This document shows, piece after piece, positions 1-8,830 of a stretch of 34,630 bases of DNA. The stretch covers positions 1-34,630 of the IMG/VR virus record IMGVR_UViG_3300020190_000195. One strand, written 5' to 3'. This stretch comes from a virus. Below the pieces are notes generated by a model, which had not been told where the DNA came from, did no database searches, and saw only the letters and a program-made list of their open reading frames with translations. The position numbers and the translations under genes were made by a program. The number at the start of each line of letters is the position of its first letter. Within the stretch, counting starts at the first letter, position 1.

Positions 1-503
1 ATTACCATACAATTTTCTTTTGGGGGAATTCTACATTTTTGATATAAAAATTCAGTTTCTCCTGCAGCATCTGGTTCTAATGAATTCAAATACAAAGAAT
101 ATACTAATCCTCTCCATGCTTGTTCGCCATTTCCTTGCTCTGGATGCCATACATGATAACCGCCTCCAGGCATTGTTCTTTGCATTTTTACAGAACTACA
201 TCTTAATGATGGTTCTTTTAAAACATCATATTCATCAGTATATTCATCAAAGCAATTTTGAAGTCCTTCAAAGAAAACATCCATTGCTGATTTTCCATTG
301 AAGGATGATGTTTGATGATTTCTCATGTTTAACATCACCGAATCATCTTGTTTTGATATCTTTTTAACTCCCTCAATTTGTTGTCTTGAACCTACCATTC
401 CATATGATTGAAGACGTTCAAACTCTTCAATCATATGTTGACAAAAACCTTCAGGATATACGTTTTCATACATTCCAATGAAATCGATATATTTTGTTTT
501 CAT
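1..503 (-). CDS. 2OG-Fe(II) oxygenase-like protein, 3' end beyond window
   Basis: This open frame begins at ATG 503 and runs off the left edge without a stop, giving 167 visible residues that start MKTKYIDFIGMYENVYPEGF. The stretch GGGYHVWHPEQ around residues 115-125, followed by GLVYSLYLN and AAGETEFLYQ, resembles the His-rich iron-binding strand and the GGET-F strand of prolyl-4-hydroxylase-like 2-oxoglutarate/Fe(II) oxygenases found in T4-like cyanophages. The second iron-binding His and the 2OG-binding Arg should lie in the missing C-terminus. An exact TATAAATA sits 24 bases upstream of the start, so late expression with virion genes is likely. The substrate is unknown. A structural-protein hydroxylase role is only a guess from the location. 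Confidence 0.75.
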   Translation of the reverse strand, partial: MKTKYIDFIGMYENVYPEGFCQHMIEEFERLQSYGMVGSRQQIEGVKKISKQDDSVMLNMRNHQTSSFNGKSAMDVFFEGLQNCFDEYTDEYDVLKEPSLRCSSVKMQRTMPGGGYHVWHPEQGNGEQAWRGLVYSLYLNSLEPDAAGETEFLYQKCRIPPKENCMV

Positions 504-526
504 ATAATTACTTCAAATTTTTTGAA

Positions 527-534
527 TATTTATA
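527..534 (-). promoter_or_regulatory. T4-type late promoter (TATAAATA)
   Basis: The minus strand reads TATAAATA here, an exact match to the T4 late promoter core, placed 24 bases before the ATG at 503. It overlaps the last codons of the preceding virion gene. The window also encodes a gp33-like late co-activator. Confidence 0.7.
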
Positions 535-937
535 GGTTTGTTTGTGATAGATTACCGTACCAATTGACTCCACTATTAGTTGTAATGAATGAATATGCAT
601 TGATTTTATCGTTTGTGGTGGTTCCAACGCCAACAGAACCACCTTGCCAATTGATGGATGCAGGCCAAGTAATCGTTGGAACTCCTGATGATGGATTGGT
701 AAGATAAAGTATAAATCCAAAAGCACCGGGGGACATTTGTATTGAGTTAAAATCAAATGTTATAGATCCATTTGGTAGTGTGGCAGTTATAACATTTCCA
801 TCTGCAACTCGAATTGTTGTAATTCCAGAAGAAAGAGTTCCTAATGAATTGACTACTTCTGCGTAATTTGTGAATGTTGATGATAAAATGTTGCGATTAT
901 CATCAATAATGTCAGTTCCAATAATTTTAATTGACAT
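530..937 (-). CDS. Small virion protein, paralogue of the next gene upstream
   Basis: 135 residues, starting MSIKIIGTDIIDDNRNI. It has the same plan as the 143-residue protein encoded just upstream: an I-DDNR/DNNRGI start, a TNYAEVV/QNYSESI segment, a LTNPSSG/LTNAGSG turn and a GVNWYGN/GVDWYGN ending. The composition (Ser, Thr, Gly, Asn, Ile; no Cys) is that of a beta-rich tail or capsid decoration protein. The WYGN ending is a motif I associate with fibre and spike-associated proteins of cyanophages. It lies two bases after its paralogue and is likely cotranscribed with it. No enzymatic motif is visible. The exact virion position is unknown. Confidence 0.6.
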   Translation of the reverse strand: MSIKIIGTDIIDDNRNILSSTFTNYAEVVNSLGTLSSGITTIRVADGNVITATLPNGSITFDFNSIQMSPGAFGFILYLTNPSSGVPTITWPASINWQGGSVGVGTTTNDKINAYSFITTNSGVNWYGNLSQTNL

Positions 938-939
938 CT

Positions 940-1371
940 TTATGAAAAATTAAAGAGAGCAATGTTTCCATACCAATCTACTCCATTATTTAAAGTATTG
1001 AAAGACCAAATATCAGTTTTACTTGCGACAGTTGTTCTGTCCGGAACTGTCCCACCAGTCCACTTAACTGATGATACTCCCGCTGTACTTGGCCAAGAAA
1101 GTGTAACAGTTGTTCCACTTCCAGCATTTGTTAAGAATATCAGAAAACTTGCAGCACCAGTTGAAATTCCGGAAGTAAATGTGAAAGTTGTAATTCCTGA
1201 TGTTGGTAGTGTTGCCGTAAATACTGTTCCCGTGGATAATCCAATATTAACAACAGAATCTGCAGGCAATGTGCCTAAGGTAACAATACTTTCACTGTAA
1301 TTTTGTAAAGTAGTAGTTGAGATTCCTCGATTGTTATCAATAATAACACTGGAACCGATTGAAATTGCCAT
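940..1371 (-). CDS. Small virion protein, paralogue of the following gene
   Basis: 143 residues, starting MAISIGSSVIIDNNRGIST. It is low in charge and rich in Thr, Ser and Gly, as expected for a beta-sandwich virion protein. It aligns by eye along its whole length with the 135-residue protein immediately downstream, which points to local duplication. The C-terminal pattern DIWSFNTLNNGVDWYGN recurs there as NAYSFITTNSGVNWYGN. The gene lies directly behind the S74-type fibre gene. It could be a fibre tip, a fibre connector or a head decoration protein; the sequence does not decide. A weak late-type AATAAATA precedes it by 16 bases. Confidence 0.6.
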   Translation of the reverse strand: MAISIGSSVIIDNNRGISTTTLQNYSESIVTLGTLPADSVVNIGLSTGTVFTATLPTSGITTFTFTSGISTGAASFLIFLTNAGSGTTVTLSWPSTAGVSSVKWTGGTVPDRTTVASKTDIWSFNTLNNGVDWYGNIALFNFS

Positions 1372-1379
1372 ATCCTTTT

Positions 1380-3014
1380 TTATTGATTATTTATTTGATT
1401 TTTAAGATTTTGAACTTCTTCGGAAAGTTCTTTGATTGCTTCAATCAAAACACCAATGATACCATTATAATTAACCGTCTTGGGACTGGTATTACTCACA
1501 AGTTCAGGAAGAATTTCTTCAAGTTCTTGTGCAATCACACCTACAGATGGTTTATTATCTTTCTTCCAGTTAAATCTAACACCACGAAGTTCTGATACAA
1601 TATCTAATGCATTTTCAAATGTTTGAACATTTTCTTTGAGATTTGCATCAGATGTTGAGTTAAAATCTGCAGCTGTCACAATACCTGTTACGCTCACCTC
1701 ATTGGCAAATAATGTTGATTGGAATGTTCCGATACCAGCAAAGGTTGAAACACCTGATACACTCAATTGATTTGCAAATAAAGTAGTACCAGTAACAGTT
1801 GTAATACCAGCAAAGGTTGAAACACCTGATACACTCAATTGATTTGCAAATAAAGTAGTGCCAGTAACGGTTGTAATACCAGCAAATGTAGAGACACCAG
1901 TTACATTTAATGTGGTAGCAGTAGTAATACCAAGACTTGAGATGCCAGTAACATATAAGTTATCAGTTAAATCTATATTTGTAGTGTTTAATGTATTAGT
2001 ATTGTGATTCCACTGCAGTGTTGTCTGATCAATCGAAACTGATGTTACATTTCCACTTGTAATACTAGTAAGAAGAATATTTTGTGTTCCACTTCCTGTT
2101 TGCAGACTTGCACCAGCATTTGATATATTTGTACCGTCTCCATAAAAAGATGTTGCAGTTACAATACCACCACTAATTGTTACTCCAGTTCCAACTTTAA
2201 GAGTTGTAAAAGTTGAAACCCCAGTTGTTGCATTTATATTGCCAGTGAGGTTTCCAGTAACGTTACCAATTAAAGAACCATAAAGAGAATTAGCAGTAAC
2301 AATACCTACATTTAGAATTGAAATATTGCTTGCATTTGCCGAATCAGTTGGAATTGTGGTTCCAATGCCAACATGAGTTCCTGTGAAAACAAAATTATCT
2401 GAACCCGCAGTTACTGAACCGTTATTGTACTGAACATTATTTACAGATCCTGCTGGAATTGGAGGAACGCCAGTCAGTCCAGACCCGTCACCATAATAAG
2501 TAACAATACCACTTACAGCAGTTATAATTCCCGACGTTATTTTAACACTACCTAATGTTGATATTCCAGATACATTTAAACTATTGAAGTTATTTGGATC
2601 TAATGCCAGTTCTCTTTCTAATGATTCTCTAGTTGTTGTATCAATTGTTTGAATACCAGCAAGAGTAATTTGTCCACCATCAGTATAAACAACCGTGCTA
2701 GTTCCAACTTGATATGTTGCTGCTGTTGCAACTCCACTAATTTTTAATCCTCCGGTTAAATCAATCCCAGAAGAGTTAATCGTTACTGCAGATCCAACAA
2801 CCGCAGAGGATGTAATGACTGCAGAAGTTGTAGTTGTGACTCCAGTTACTGTTAATGATGTGGCACCAATACCACCAACAACTTGAAACTTATAGAGAGC
2901 ACTGAGATTGGTGCTACCTATGCCGACGTTTGCTTTTGCTACATCAGTAAAGATTAAACCATTATTAACTTCAAGACCGTTTTTAACGATAAAATTTTTA
3001 TTAACTCCAGCCAT
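1380..3014 (-). CDS. Tail-fibre-like protein with C-terminal S74 chaperone
   Basis: 544 residues. The N-terminus MAGVNKNFIVKNGLEVNNG is a form common in cyanophage virion proteins. The middle (about residues 30-430) is made of short beta-repeats of the type LxVTGVSTF / TxTTL, including three near-identical 24-residue units. The last 100 residues begin STSDANLKENVQTFENALD and include GVRFNWKKD and GVIAQELEEILPE. This is the hallmark of the intramolecular chaperone of endosialidases (peptidase S74), which folds the trimer and then cleaves itself off. A C-terminal coiled coil (LIEAIKELSEEVQNLKNQ) fits trimerisation. An exact late promoter lies 31 bases upstream. Likely a host-contacting fibre or baseplate-attached needle; the receptor is unknown. 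Confidence 0.8.
   Translation of the reverse strand: MAGVNKNFIVKNGLEVNNGLIFTDVAKANVGIGSTNLSALYKFQVVGGIGATSLTVTGVTTTTSAVITSSAVVGSAVTINSSGIDLTGGLKISGVATAATYQVGTSTVVYTDGGQITLAGIQTIDTTTRESLERELALDPNNFNSLNVSGISTLGSVKITSGIITAVSGIVTYYGDGSGLTGVPPIPAGSVNNVQYNNGSVTAGSDNFVFTGTHVGIGTTIPTDSANASNISILNVGIVTANSLYGSLIGNVTGNLTGNINATTGVSTFTTLKVGTGVTISGGIVTATSFYGDGTNISNAGASLQTGSGTQNILLTSITSGNVTSVSIDQTTLQWNHNTNTLNTTNIDLTDNLYVTGISSLGITTATTLNVTGVSTFAGITTVTGTTLFANQLSVSGVSTFAGITTVTGTTLFANQLSVSGVSTFAGIGTFQSTLFANEVSVTGIVTAADFNSTSDANLKENVQTFENALDIVSELRGVRFNWKKDNKPSVGVIAQELEEILPELVSNTSPKTVNYNGIIGVLIEAIKELSEEVQNLKNQINNQ
1388..1395 (-). promoter_or_regulatory. Possible weak late promoter (AATAAATA)
   Basis: The minus strand reads AATAAATA followed by ATC, one base off the T4 late core. 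It lies 16 bases before the ATG at 1371, inside the last codons of the fibre gene. The short distance to the start makes it uncertain. Confidence 0.3.
1692..1904 (-). repeat. Three tandem 24-residue coding repeats (72-bp period)
   Basis: The fibre gene contains three successive units of the form V-(T/S)-G-V-S-T-F-A-G-I ... L-F-A-N-(Q/E)-(L/V)-S. The first two are almost identical at DNA level with a 72-base period. The third is 23 residues long and more diverged. This is a recent tandem expansion inside a fibre shaft, not a CRISPR array. Confidence 0.85.
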
Positions 3015-3044
3015 TGAGGTTCTCTCTCCCCTCTATACTTTTTA

Positions 3045-3052
3045 TATTTATA
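3045..3052 (-). promoter_or_regulatory. T4-type late promoter (TATAAATA)
   Basis: Exact TATAAATA on the minus strand, 31 bases before the fibre gene start at 3014. It overlaps the stop region of the 1687-residue gene, so the fibre gene probably has its own late transcript. Confidence 0.7.
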
Positions 3053-6000
3053 TAGAAGTTATCACTAAAGCACCAGAGTTGTTAATAGTAACTCTAAATT
3101 CATTGCCATTCGGTGATGTCAAAATCAAACCTTGAGTACTATTTCCACCTGCTTTGATGTCACCTTCGACTCTCAATTTGCGTGTAGATATTGCTGTTCC
3201 AATACCAATGTTCCCATTAGTTCCATAAATTGTAGATCCTGATCCCACTCCAATTTCAATACTATCAACAGTCACATCCATTGCAGTGGAACTTTTGGAA
3301 ATTAATCCAAATCTTCTCCAATCATTTGTATCAGTATAGACCCAACCAAGATAACCACTCGTTATGGGATTTGCATTGAGACTTACATCACCAGGATTAC
3401 TTTGCGTAGTTGGAGTCTGAGTATCAAAACTGATTTTACGTGCTATATCAGCAGTTCCTTGTAGGAAGATTGATTTGGCTTCAATACCTTTGTCGGAGTT
3501 TGATGTGACTTTTTCATTAATAACAATTGGACCATCAAATTGTGACACTAATGACTTATCATCGCCACCGCCAACACGAATTGAACGATTAACATTAATT
3601 TCAAGTGGTGAAAGAACATCAAATCCAATGTTAATTCCACCCTCTCCAATATCTTCTCCAGTAATTGTTGGAACTGGAGAATCATAAATTTGCTCTTGTC
3701 CTGTTGTTGAGTTTAACTTTTTATTGCCAGTGTAGAAATTACCACGATCGTCCATACCAGTATAAATGGTAACGCCACCATCAAGTTTCACTGATTGAGC
3801 AATTAATTGATCTCTTTCTGTAAGCGACCGATCTTGTTTTTCTGGGAATGAAGTGGAATAATTTCCTGGACCATATCCAAGATACTCAAAAGTATGTCCA
3901 GATGCACGAACAATAGAATTTCTACGTAATTCAACAGGAATTGGATTGATTTTTCTAACAATTGATCCTACAGCATGTGCTTGACGATTTGTACCAAGAA
4001 CAGATCTAAATGCATAGATTACATTTGCTGCTGGAGTGGTTTTAACTTTAAAAATTTCATCATCAATGGAGAAATAATCTCCAATTTTAAATCCAAGAGT
4101 GTCTGAATTTGTAATGTAAATTGGTGAGGATTCTAATGCGCTTGCCGTAATTGCTGTTGCAAGTGTAGTGGTAATACCGGCATATTGTTCAATTAATCTA
4201 CCAGATATTTTTTCATTTGATTTTGTAATTAATCCACCTTGAGATGTAAGTCTATGGCGATATACTTCAATTGTTCCACTTGTTGATGGAGATGTAGTTC
4301 CCAATCCAACGATAGTAAAGGATGTGCTGATTCCTGAAATAGTATCAACAATTGTATTATCTACAACAAAATCGCCATTGTAGATGCTATTTGTTGCTCC
4401 ACTAAATCTAACCTTATTGCCAATCTTAAATCCATGAGCTCCATTAAATGTTACGATACCAGTTTGTGTGGTTCCATTATACGTGAAAGTAGAAATTCCA
4501 AGAACTTTACCAGTAACAACTGCAGCAGAATTTGCTGTTGCAGTAACTCCTATACCAGTTGTTGTGTATCCAACAATTGAATTCGAAGATTGAACATAAA
4601 TTTCTTTTGGATTGTTGGTATGAATAATCTTATACAGATTATTATATGCAGCATTTGATTCTGAACCAACACCGAAAACACTTAAACCTTCTCCATGTGG
4701 ATCATAAATGTTTGCAACGGTAATTGTTGCTCCAGATCCAACAGTTCCAATTCCAGTAACAGCACACAAATCACCAACATTATAGGATGAACCACCATCC
4801 ATAATTTTAACGTCTGTGACAGTTCCAGCGACACTTACCGTTACAACAGCTGTTGCATTGACACCTATTGATGTATTGAGACCCGTGAGTTGTGCATTAT
4901 AATAAGTTCCAGCAATGTATCCAGCACCACAAGTTTGAATACCAACAGAGGTAATGCCAGAGAATCCATGATCTAATTTTGTATAGATTGTATGAGTAGT
5001 TCCTGATCCTGAAATAATATCAGTAATTCCGAGACCAACATTTAAATCGATAAATTTATCTTGAATTGTTTGTCTCGATAAACTCTTTTGTGGATCGTTA
5101 ATAACAACTTTTCCAATCTGATTTGAAACTGCAAAACACTTTGCTGCTTCTGGGTCAGAGATTACATCATCTCTATTTGTTTGTGGATACAGATTGTTAA
5201 TTGGTTGACTTAATTTAAAACCTGTGAATGGGGAAATTGTAGGAGAAATTGAACTTTCAATTAAAGTAAGGTGATAAATTCCGTCCTGAACATTGTGTTC
5301 ATACTTTTGTACCTCAACACTTCTATAAACTTGATATGTATTATTTGTTCTCTTTCTCTTAAAGTGAGGGAGATTTAAATTTCTTGTATTAATGTCACTT
5401 TGGAAAGAACCTGGATCAACAGAAAGATCGTAACTAAAATGTTTTGTGTTACTAATATCAGTAACAGTAAATGTACCATTAAAGAATGAATTGGCAACAC
5501 CGGTAGGATTGTTGGTGCTCTTGACATTTAAAACTTCAACTTGAGATCCAATAGTTAAATTATGTGGAAGTTCAGTAACAACGTTTGCGGTTCCCGAAGA
5601 ATAACTACAAGTTGCAATAAATCCTGGATTTCTTAATTCTGTTGTATTTTGAAGCGTTGCGGAAGAAGTGTTGAAATATTTTTGAATTTCAGTTGCATCG
5701 TTTCCAAGGGTATCATTTGAAACTTGAAGAATATATCCATCAATTGGAGATCTTGATAGAGTTGGAGAATCTTTTGGTATAACATAACGAACACGATATA
5801 CAGTTTCCGATACGTTTCGAGTATCTGGTGTTCTCTTAATGTAAGTTCTTGGTGTGGTTGTTTCTGTATAACTTGAACTTAACAAAGAATAAATTGAATT
5901 TTCCGTCGATGCGGTGGCAACATTCACATACCACTGTGAATTTGTGCTATCAAATGCAATTGGATGTCCAATATCTCCAGAAGTTTTATCAGATACTCTA

Positions 6001-8111
6001 CTTACAACTTTAAGAATTCCGCCCTTAGTATTAATTGTAAGAGGATTTGTATTAATCGCATCAGTCAATGTTTGTGCAATCTTAACTTGATTTGATCCGA
6101 TTCCTGAGGTAATTGCATGATAAATTTGGTTTGCATTTAAACCATCAGGAAGGCTTCCATTGTCGCTAATTACACGAATTGTTTCTCCATTAGCAAAAGT
6201 ATGACTTGAAGTTAATGTAAGTGTATCTGAAGAAATGCTATTAATTCCTGCAAGAGATCTTCCAACTGTGTATGATTTTTCATAAGAAATAGTCGTATTC
6301 GGCATTACAATTCTTGCCGAATACTCTGTGCTTATACCACTTGATGTGATTTGAAGATATAATCTATCATTTGGACTTGCGCCAATTCGATATCCATCAA
6401 TGACATTTTCTGGTGGGTCGTTTTGATTAGTTTTCTGATATAAGTACAGTCTTGAAGTTAATGCAATTCCTACTGTATTTGTGCGATCAAGACTCAAAAA
6501 TGATACATTTCTTTCATTTGCTTGATTTTCTTGTGGAGAAATAATATGAGTAATATATCCAATATCATCTTTTGCAAATGCATCTTTCCTAAATCCCTTT
6601 GCAATTAATGCTCTTGCACCAAAGTTGGAGTTGGAGTTATTGATAGAAAAGTCTCCACCACTATCAACTTCAAAATGATTTGCATAACCAATTGCAAAAA
6701 CAGATACGATCTGAATATATGAATCATTAACTGCTTTAATATGGGAATTTTCATATGCTGGTTTATAAACTGATCTCGAATCTGTACTAAGACTCGTAAC
6801 AGTGGTTGAATCTTCATACTGACCAGTTGTTGAATCATATTTGACAAATGCATTATCGTCTTTTTGCAATCCAATTCCAGTGAATTGGGCAACAACCATT
6901 GACTTAAATCCAGATGCCTTATTTCCATCCGCAAGCATTCCACACATTCCATATACAGAACGTGTAGAAACATTAAAGATGTATGGTGATGCTGATGTTA
7001 CTGTATCAACATTAATACTTAACGTTGCTCCTGCAGTTGTTGGTAATGGATTAGAGGGAACGTTTTGAACTTTGTAAGTCAGAGTTGTGCTATCTATCGA
7101 TTGATAAACAACAAATTTTCCATTATAATCACTTGAAGAAACTCCTTGAATTGTAATTGGGGTATCTACATTTAATTCTGAAAATGGCTCTGCTAATGTA
7201 ACAGTAATTGTTGTGGTTCCAATGATTCCATCACCAGCACGAATACTTGTGATTCCTACCTCAGCGCCTCTAGAACCGACAATACGATATTCATCAATAA
7301 CTGGCTCAAAATCCTGATCTGCAGAAGGATAATCATCAAAGATTTCTCTACCGCTTACAGATCCATAACAAATACCAACCTTTTCATAGTACATATCAAG
7401 ATCTGTTCGATCTGTTGAATATGTTTGATATGCATCATCAATATCGACATCATTTACACCATCAGCATATTCAAAACATGTTAATTTATGATGAGAAAAA
7501 TTAGGAACGAATAAATTGCTTGTATAATCCTTATAACAATTTCCATTTGGATCCGCATCAAGAATTGTAAATTGCCAGAAATAACAACCACCAGTTATTC
7601 TAAAGATTGCCGATCTTTCAACATCATCATTTTCAGGATTTGGAACATATGTTGGACGAATTCTTGTTTTTCTTAAATCCATACCAACAATGGAGGTTCC
7701 ACGAGGAACAATAACTCCACCATGAATACTGTTTAATTTATAAAGAGCATTATTTTCTGCAGTTAAATCGAAAACGGTGCTCAAATTCCACTCAGTTAGG
7801 TCATTTGAGGTTGCACCAGTTCTCAGTCTAAAATTATTTGCACCATCTGGAATCCATCCCGGACGGTTATCTACAACATGATCACCAGGATATAAGACAA
7901 TTGTTGTTTTGTTGAATCTATCATTATTGGATCCACGCTGATAAGAAAATCTTGCAGATTCTGCAAGAGCTCTTTGAATTGTTCTAAATGGTTTTGTTAA
8001 TGAATTTCCTTGATTTTGAATACTATCTGTTGCATCGATACTACTTGGATCAACATATAAAATTGTACCACGAACAGATTTCAGAAAATTATCTAAGCGT
8101 GAGAGACTCAT
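3048..8111 (-). CDS. Very large virion structural protein (1687 residues)
   Basis: The N-terminal 150 residues (ILYVDPSSIDATDS, LTKPFRTIQRALAES, TTIVLYPGDH) resemble the start of parallel beta-helix proteins of the DUF1565/pectate-lyase type, where a 'share one position, list many' segment precedes the helix. The rest is Ser/Thr/Gly/Asn-rich with repeated short beta motifs such as VxSxGxTxT and GxGYxxG...GSGATxTV. The C-terminus (GWVYTDTNDWRRFGLIS) is of a kind I associate with cyanophage structural proteins. No protease or lysozyme motif is visible. Its size and its place between a late-type promoter and the fibre gene fit a long tail fibre, baseplate wedge-pin (gp10-like role) or adhesin. 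I cannot tell which. The ATG at 8111 is the first start after the intergenic promoter and terminator. Confidence 0.7.
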   Translation of the reverse strand: MSLSRLDNFLKSVRGTILYVDPSSIDATDSIQNQGNSLTKPFRTIQRALAESARFSYQRGSNNDRFNKTTIVLYPGDHVVDNRPGWIPDGANNFRLRTGATSNDLTEWNLSTVFDLTAENNALYKLNSIHGGVIVPRGTSIVGMDLRKTRIRPTYVPNPENDDVERSAIFRITGGCYFWQFTILDADPNGNCYKDYTSNLFVPNFSHHKLTCFEYADGVNDVDIDDAYQTYSTDRTDLDMYYEKVGICYGSVSGREIFDDYPSADQDFEPVIDEYRIVGSRGAEVGITSIRAGDGIIGTTTITVTLAEPFSELNVDTPITIQGVSSSDYNGKFVVYQSIDSTTLTYKVQNVPSNPLPTTAGATLSINVDTVTSASPYIFNVSTRSVYGMCGMLADGNKASGFKSMVVAQFTGIGLQKDDNAFVKYDSTTGQYEDSTTVTSLSTDSRSVYKPAYENSHIKAVNDSYIQIVSVFAIGYANHFEVDSGGDFSINNSNSNFGARALIAKGFRKDAFAKDDIGYITHIISPQENQANERNVSFLSLDRTNTVGIALTSRLYLYQKTNQNDPPENVIDGYRIGASPNDRLYLQITSSGISTEYSARIVMPNTTISYEKSYTVGRSLAGINSISSDTLTLTSSHTFANGETIRVISDNGSLPDGLNANQIYHAITSGIGSNQVKIAQTLTDAINTNPLTINTKGGILKVVSRVSDKTSGDIGHPIAFDSTNSQWYVNVATASTENSIYSLLSSSYTETTTPRTYIKRTPDTRNVSETVYRVRYVIPKDSPTLSRSPIDGYILQVSNDTLGNDATEIQKYFNTSSATLQNTTELRNPGFIATCSYSSGTANVVTELPHNLTIGSQVEVLNVKSTNNPTGVANSFFNGTFTVTDISNTKHFSYDLSVDPGSFQSDINTRNLNLPHFKRKRTNNTYQVYRSVEVQKYEHNVQDGIYHLTLIESSISPTISPFTGFKLSQPINNLYPQTNRDDVISDPEAAKCFAVSNQIGKVVINDPQKSLSRQTIQDKFIDLNVGLGITDIISGSGTTHTIYTKLDHGFSGITSVGIQTCGAGYIAGTYYNAQLTGLNTSIGVNATAVVTVSVAGTVTDVKIMDGGSSYNVGDLCAVTGIGTVGSGATITVANIYDPHGEGLSVFGVGSESNAAYNNLYKIIHTNNPKEIYVQSSNSIVGYTTTGIGVTATANSAAVVTGKVLGISTFTYNGTTQTGIVTFNGAHGFKIGNKVRFSGATNSIYNGDFVVDNTIVDTISGISTSFTIVGLGTTSPSTSGTIEVYRHRLTSQGGLITKSNEKISGRLIEQYAGITTTLATAITASALESSPIYITNSDTLGFKIGDYFSIDDEIFKVKTTPAANVIYAFRSVLGTNRQAHAVGSIVRKINPIPVELRRNSIVRASGHTFEYLGYGPGNYSTSFPEKQDRSLTERDQLIAQSVKLDGGVTIYTGMDDRGNFYTGNKKLNSTTGQEQIYDSPVPTITGEDIGEGGINIGFDVLSPLEINVNRSIRVGGGDDKSLVSQFDGPIVINEKVTSNSDKGIEAKSIFLQGTADIARKISFDTQTPTTQSNPGDVSLNANPITSGYLGWVYTDTNDWRRFGLISKSSTAMDVTVDSIEIGVGSGSTIYGTNGNIGIGTAISTRKLRVEGDIKAGGNSTQGLILTSPNGNEFRVTINNSGALVITSI

Positions 8112-8141
8112 CTTATTTAAACTATAGTTTCCGTTATGGAT

Positions 8142-8149
8142 TATTTATC
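8142..8149 (-). promoter_or_regulatory. Probable late promoter (GATAAATA)
   Basis: The minus strand reads GATAAATAATCC, one base off the T4 late core, 30 bases before the ATG at 8111 and just after a terminator hairpin. The position is ideal for starting the late transcript of the giant virion gene. Confidence 0.55.
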
Positions 8150-8155
8150 ATACAA

Positions 8156-8180
8156 GAAAACCTCCATTAAGGAGGTTTTC
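8156..8180 (-). terminator. Rho-independent-type terminator after the Mom-like gene
   Basis: A perfect 10-bp stem (GAAAACCTCC / GGAGGTTTTC) with a 5-base loop, followed on the minus strand by TTGT. It lies 39 bases after the stop of the Mom-like gene and ends the early operon before the late promoter. A-rich flanks also make it plausible as a block for the opposite strand. Confidence 0.75.
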
Positions 8181-8218
8181 AAGTCACACGGAAGGGGTTT
8201 GGTTTGAGTATCGCCTTC

Positions 8219-8830
8219 TTATATATTAGCATACTTTTTCGTCTCCCACAAGAGATTCAAATTTTTATCAAATATCATCACATATCGGTGTTTGCGACTT
8301 CTTTCTTTCCACTCTCCCTCAGAACTTTTTATTTTTCCACGAGAGTGTTTAGTTCCGTCTGAATAATAGAAATCTTTCTTTCTATCTGTGAGACCGTAGT
8401 ACTTAAAGTTACAAGCGCGATAAATTGTACCAGAATGGTGATCTGAATCGGCATAAGAAAGGATTGCTTTAACTTCAGTATCTTTCCGAAATTGTCTAAT
8501 CGCTCGTGACACAAACCAAGAAGTGATGTTATGTTCGCATGACTGCGTACTAGGGTGGATGCAAAGTCTTGAAAGTTCAAAGAGTCCTTGTTGTTCATCA
8601 CGATTTAATCCAAATGCTCCTACCGCAATTTCAGGTACTGGTAAACCAGTAAAGACGCAAGCACCAAGACAGGGGCCCAATCTAAGAACCTCTGTAAATG
8701 ACTTGCGATATAATCCATAATTATAACCAGACTTAAAATCTTTTGATTCGTCTTTTAGATAATGATGAGTGTAAAGAAGTTCTTTAATGTCATCTTTACT
8801 CACTCTATCTATGTAAAAGTCAGACTTCAT
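8219..8830 (-). CDS. Mom-like DNA-modification protein (GNAT-like fold)
   Basis: 203 residues. Residues 21-24 (THHY), the ELSRLCIHP block at 85-93 and the block from 125 (SYADSDHHSGTIYRACNF, then YYG) match the pattern of the phage Mu Mom family, which turns adenine into N6-methylcarbamoyl-adenine in phage DNA and so protects it from restriction. Mu Mom needs a His-Tyr pair, an Asp and Tyr residues for its metal site. The HHY, D128/D130 and Y137/Y145 here are reasonable counterparts, but that mapping is mine. No Com translational regulator is seen next to it. The start overlaps the preceding stop (ATGA), so translation is probably coupled. An ordinary acetyltransferase is the main alternative. 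Confidence 0.7.
   Translation of the reverse strand: MKSDFYIDRVSKDDIKELLYTHHYLKDESKDFKSGYNYGLYRKSFTEVLRLGPCLGACVFTGLPVPEIAVGAFGLNRDEQQGLFELSRLCIHPSTQSCEHNITSWFVSRAIRQFRKDTEVKAILSYADSDHHSGTIYRACNFKYYGLTDRKKDFYYSDGTKHSRGKIKSSEGEWKERSRKHRYVMIFDKNLNLLWETKKYANI

Noticed and set aside
20-301. Plus-strand open frame of 93 codons
   Set aside because: It lies opposite the partial oxygenase gene, whose motifs are clear, and shows no recognisable protein pattern.
1732-1890. 72-bp direct repeats considered as a CRISPR array
   Set aside because: The repeats are contiguous, in frame and encode fibre shaft units; there are no unique spacers.
6605-6973. Minus-strand frame of 122 codons within the giant virion gene
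   Set aside because: It is an out-of-frame shadow of the 1687-residue protein with an odd Leu/Ile/His-rich composition.
8120-8131. 12-bp palindrome AAACTATAGTTT before the giant virion gene
   Set aside because: It is short and AT-rich, and not surprising by chance in this DNA.
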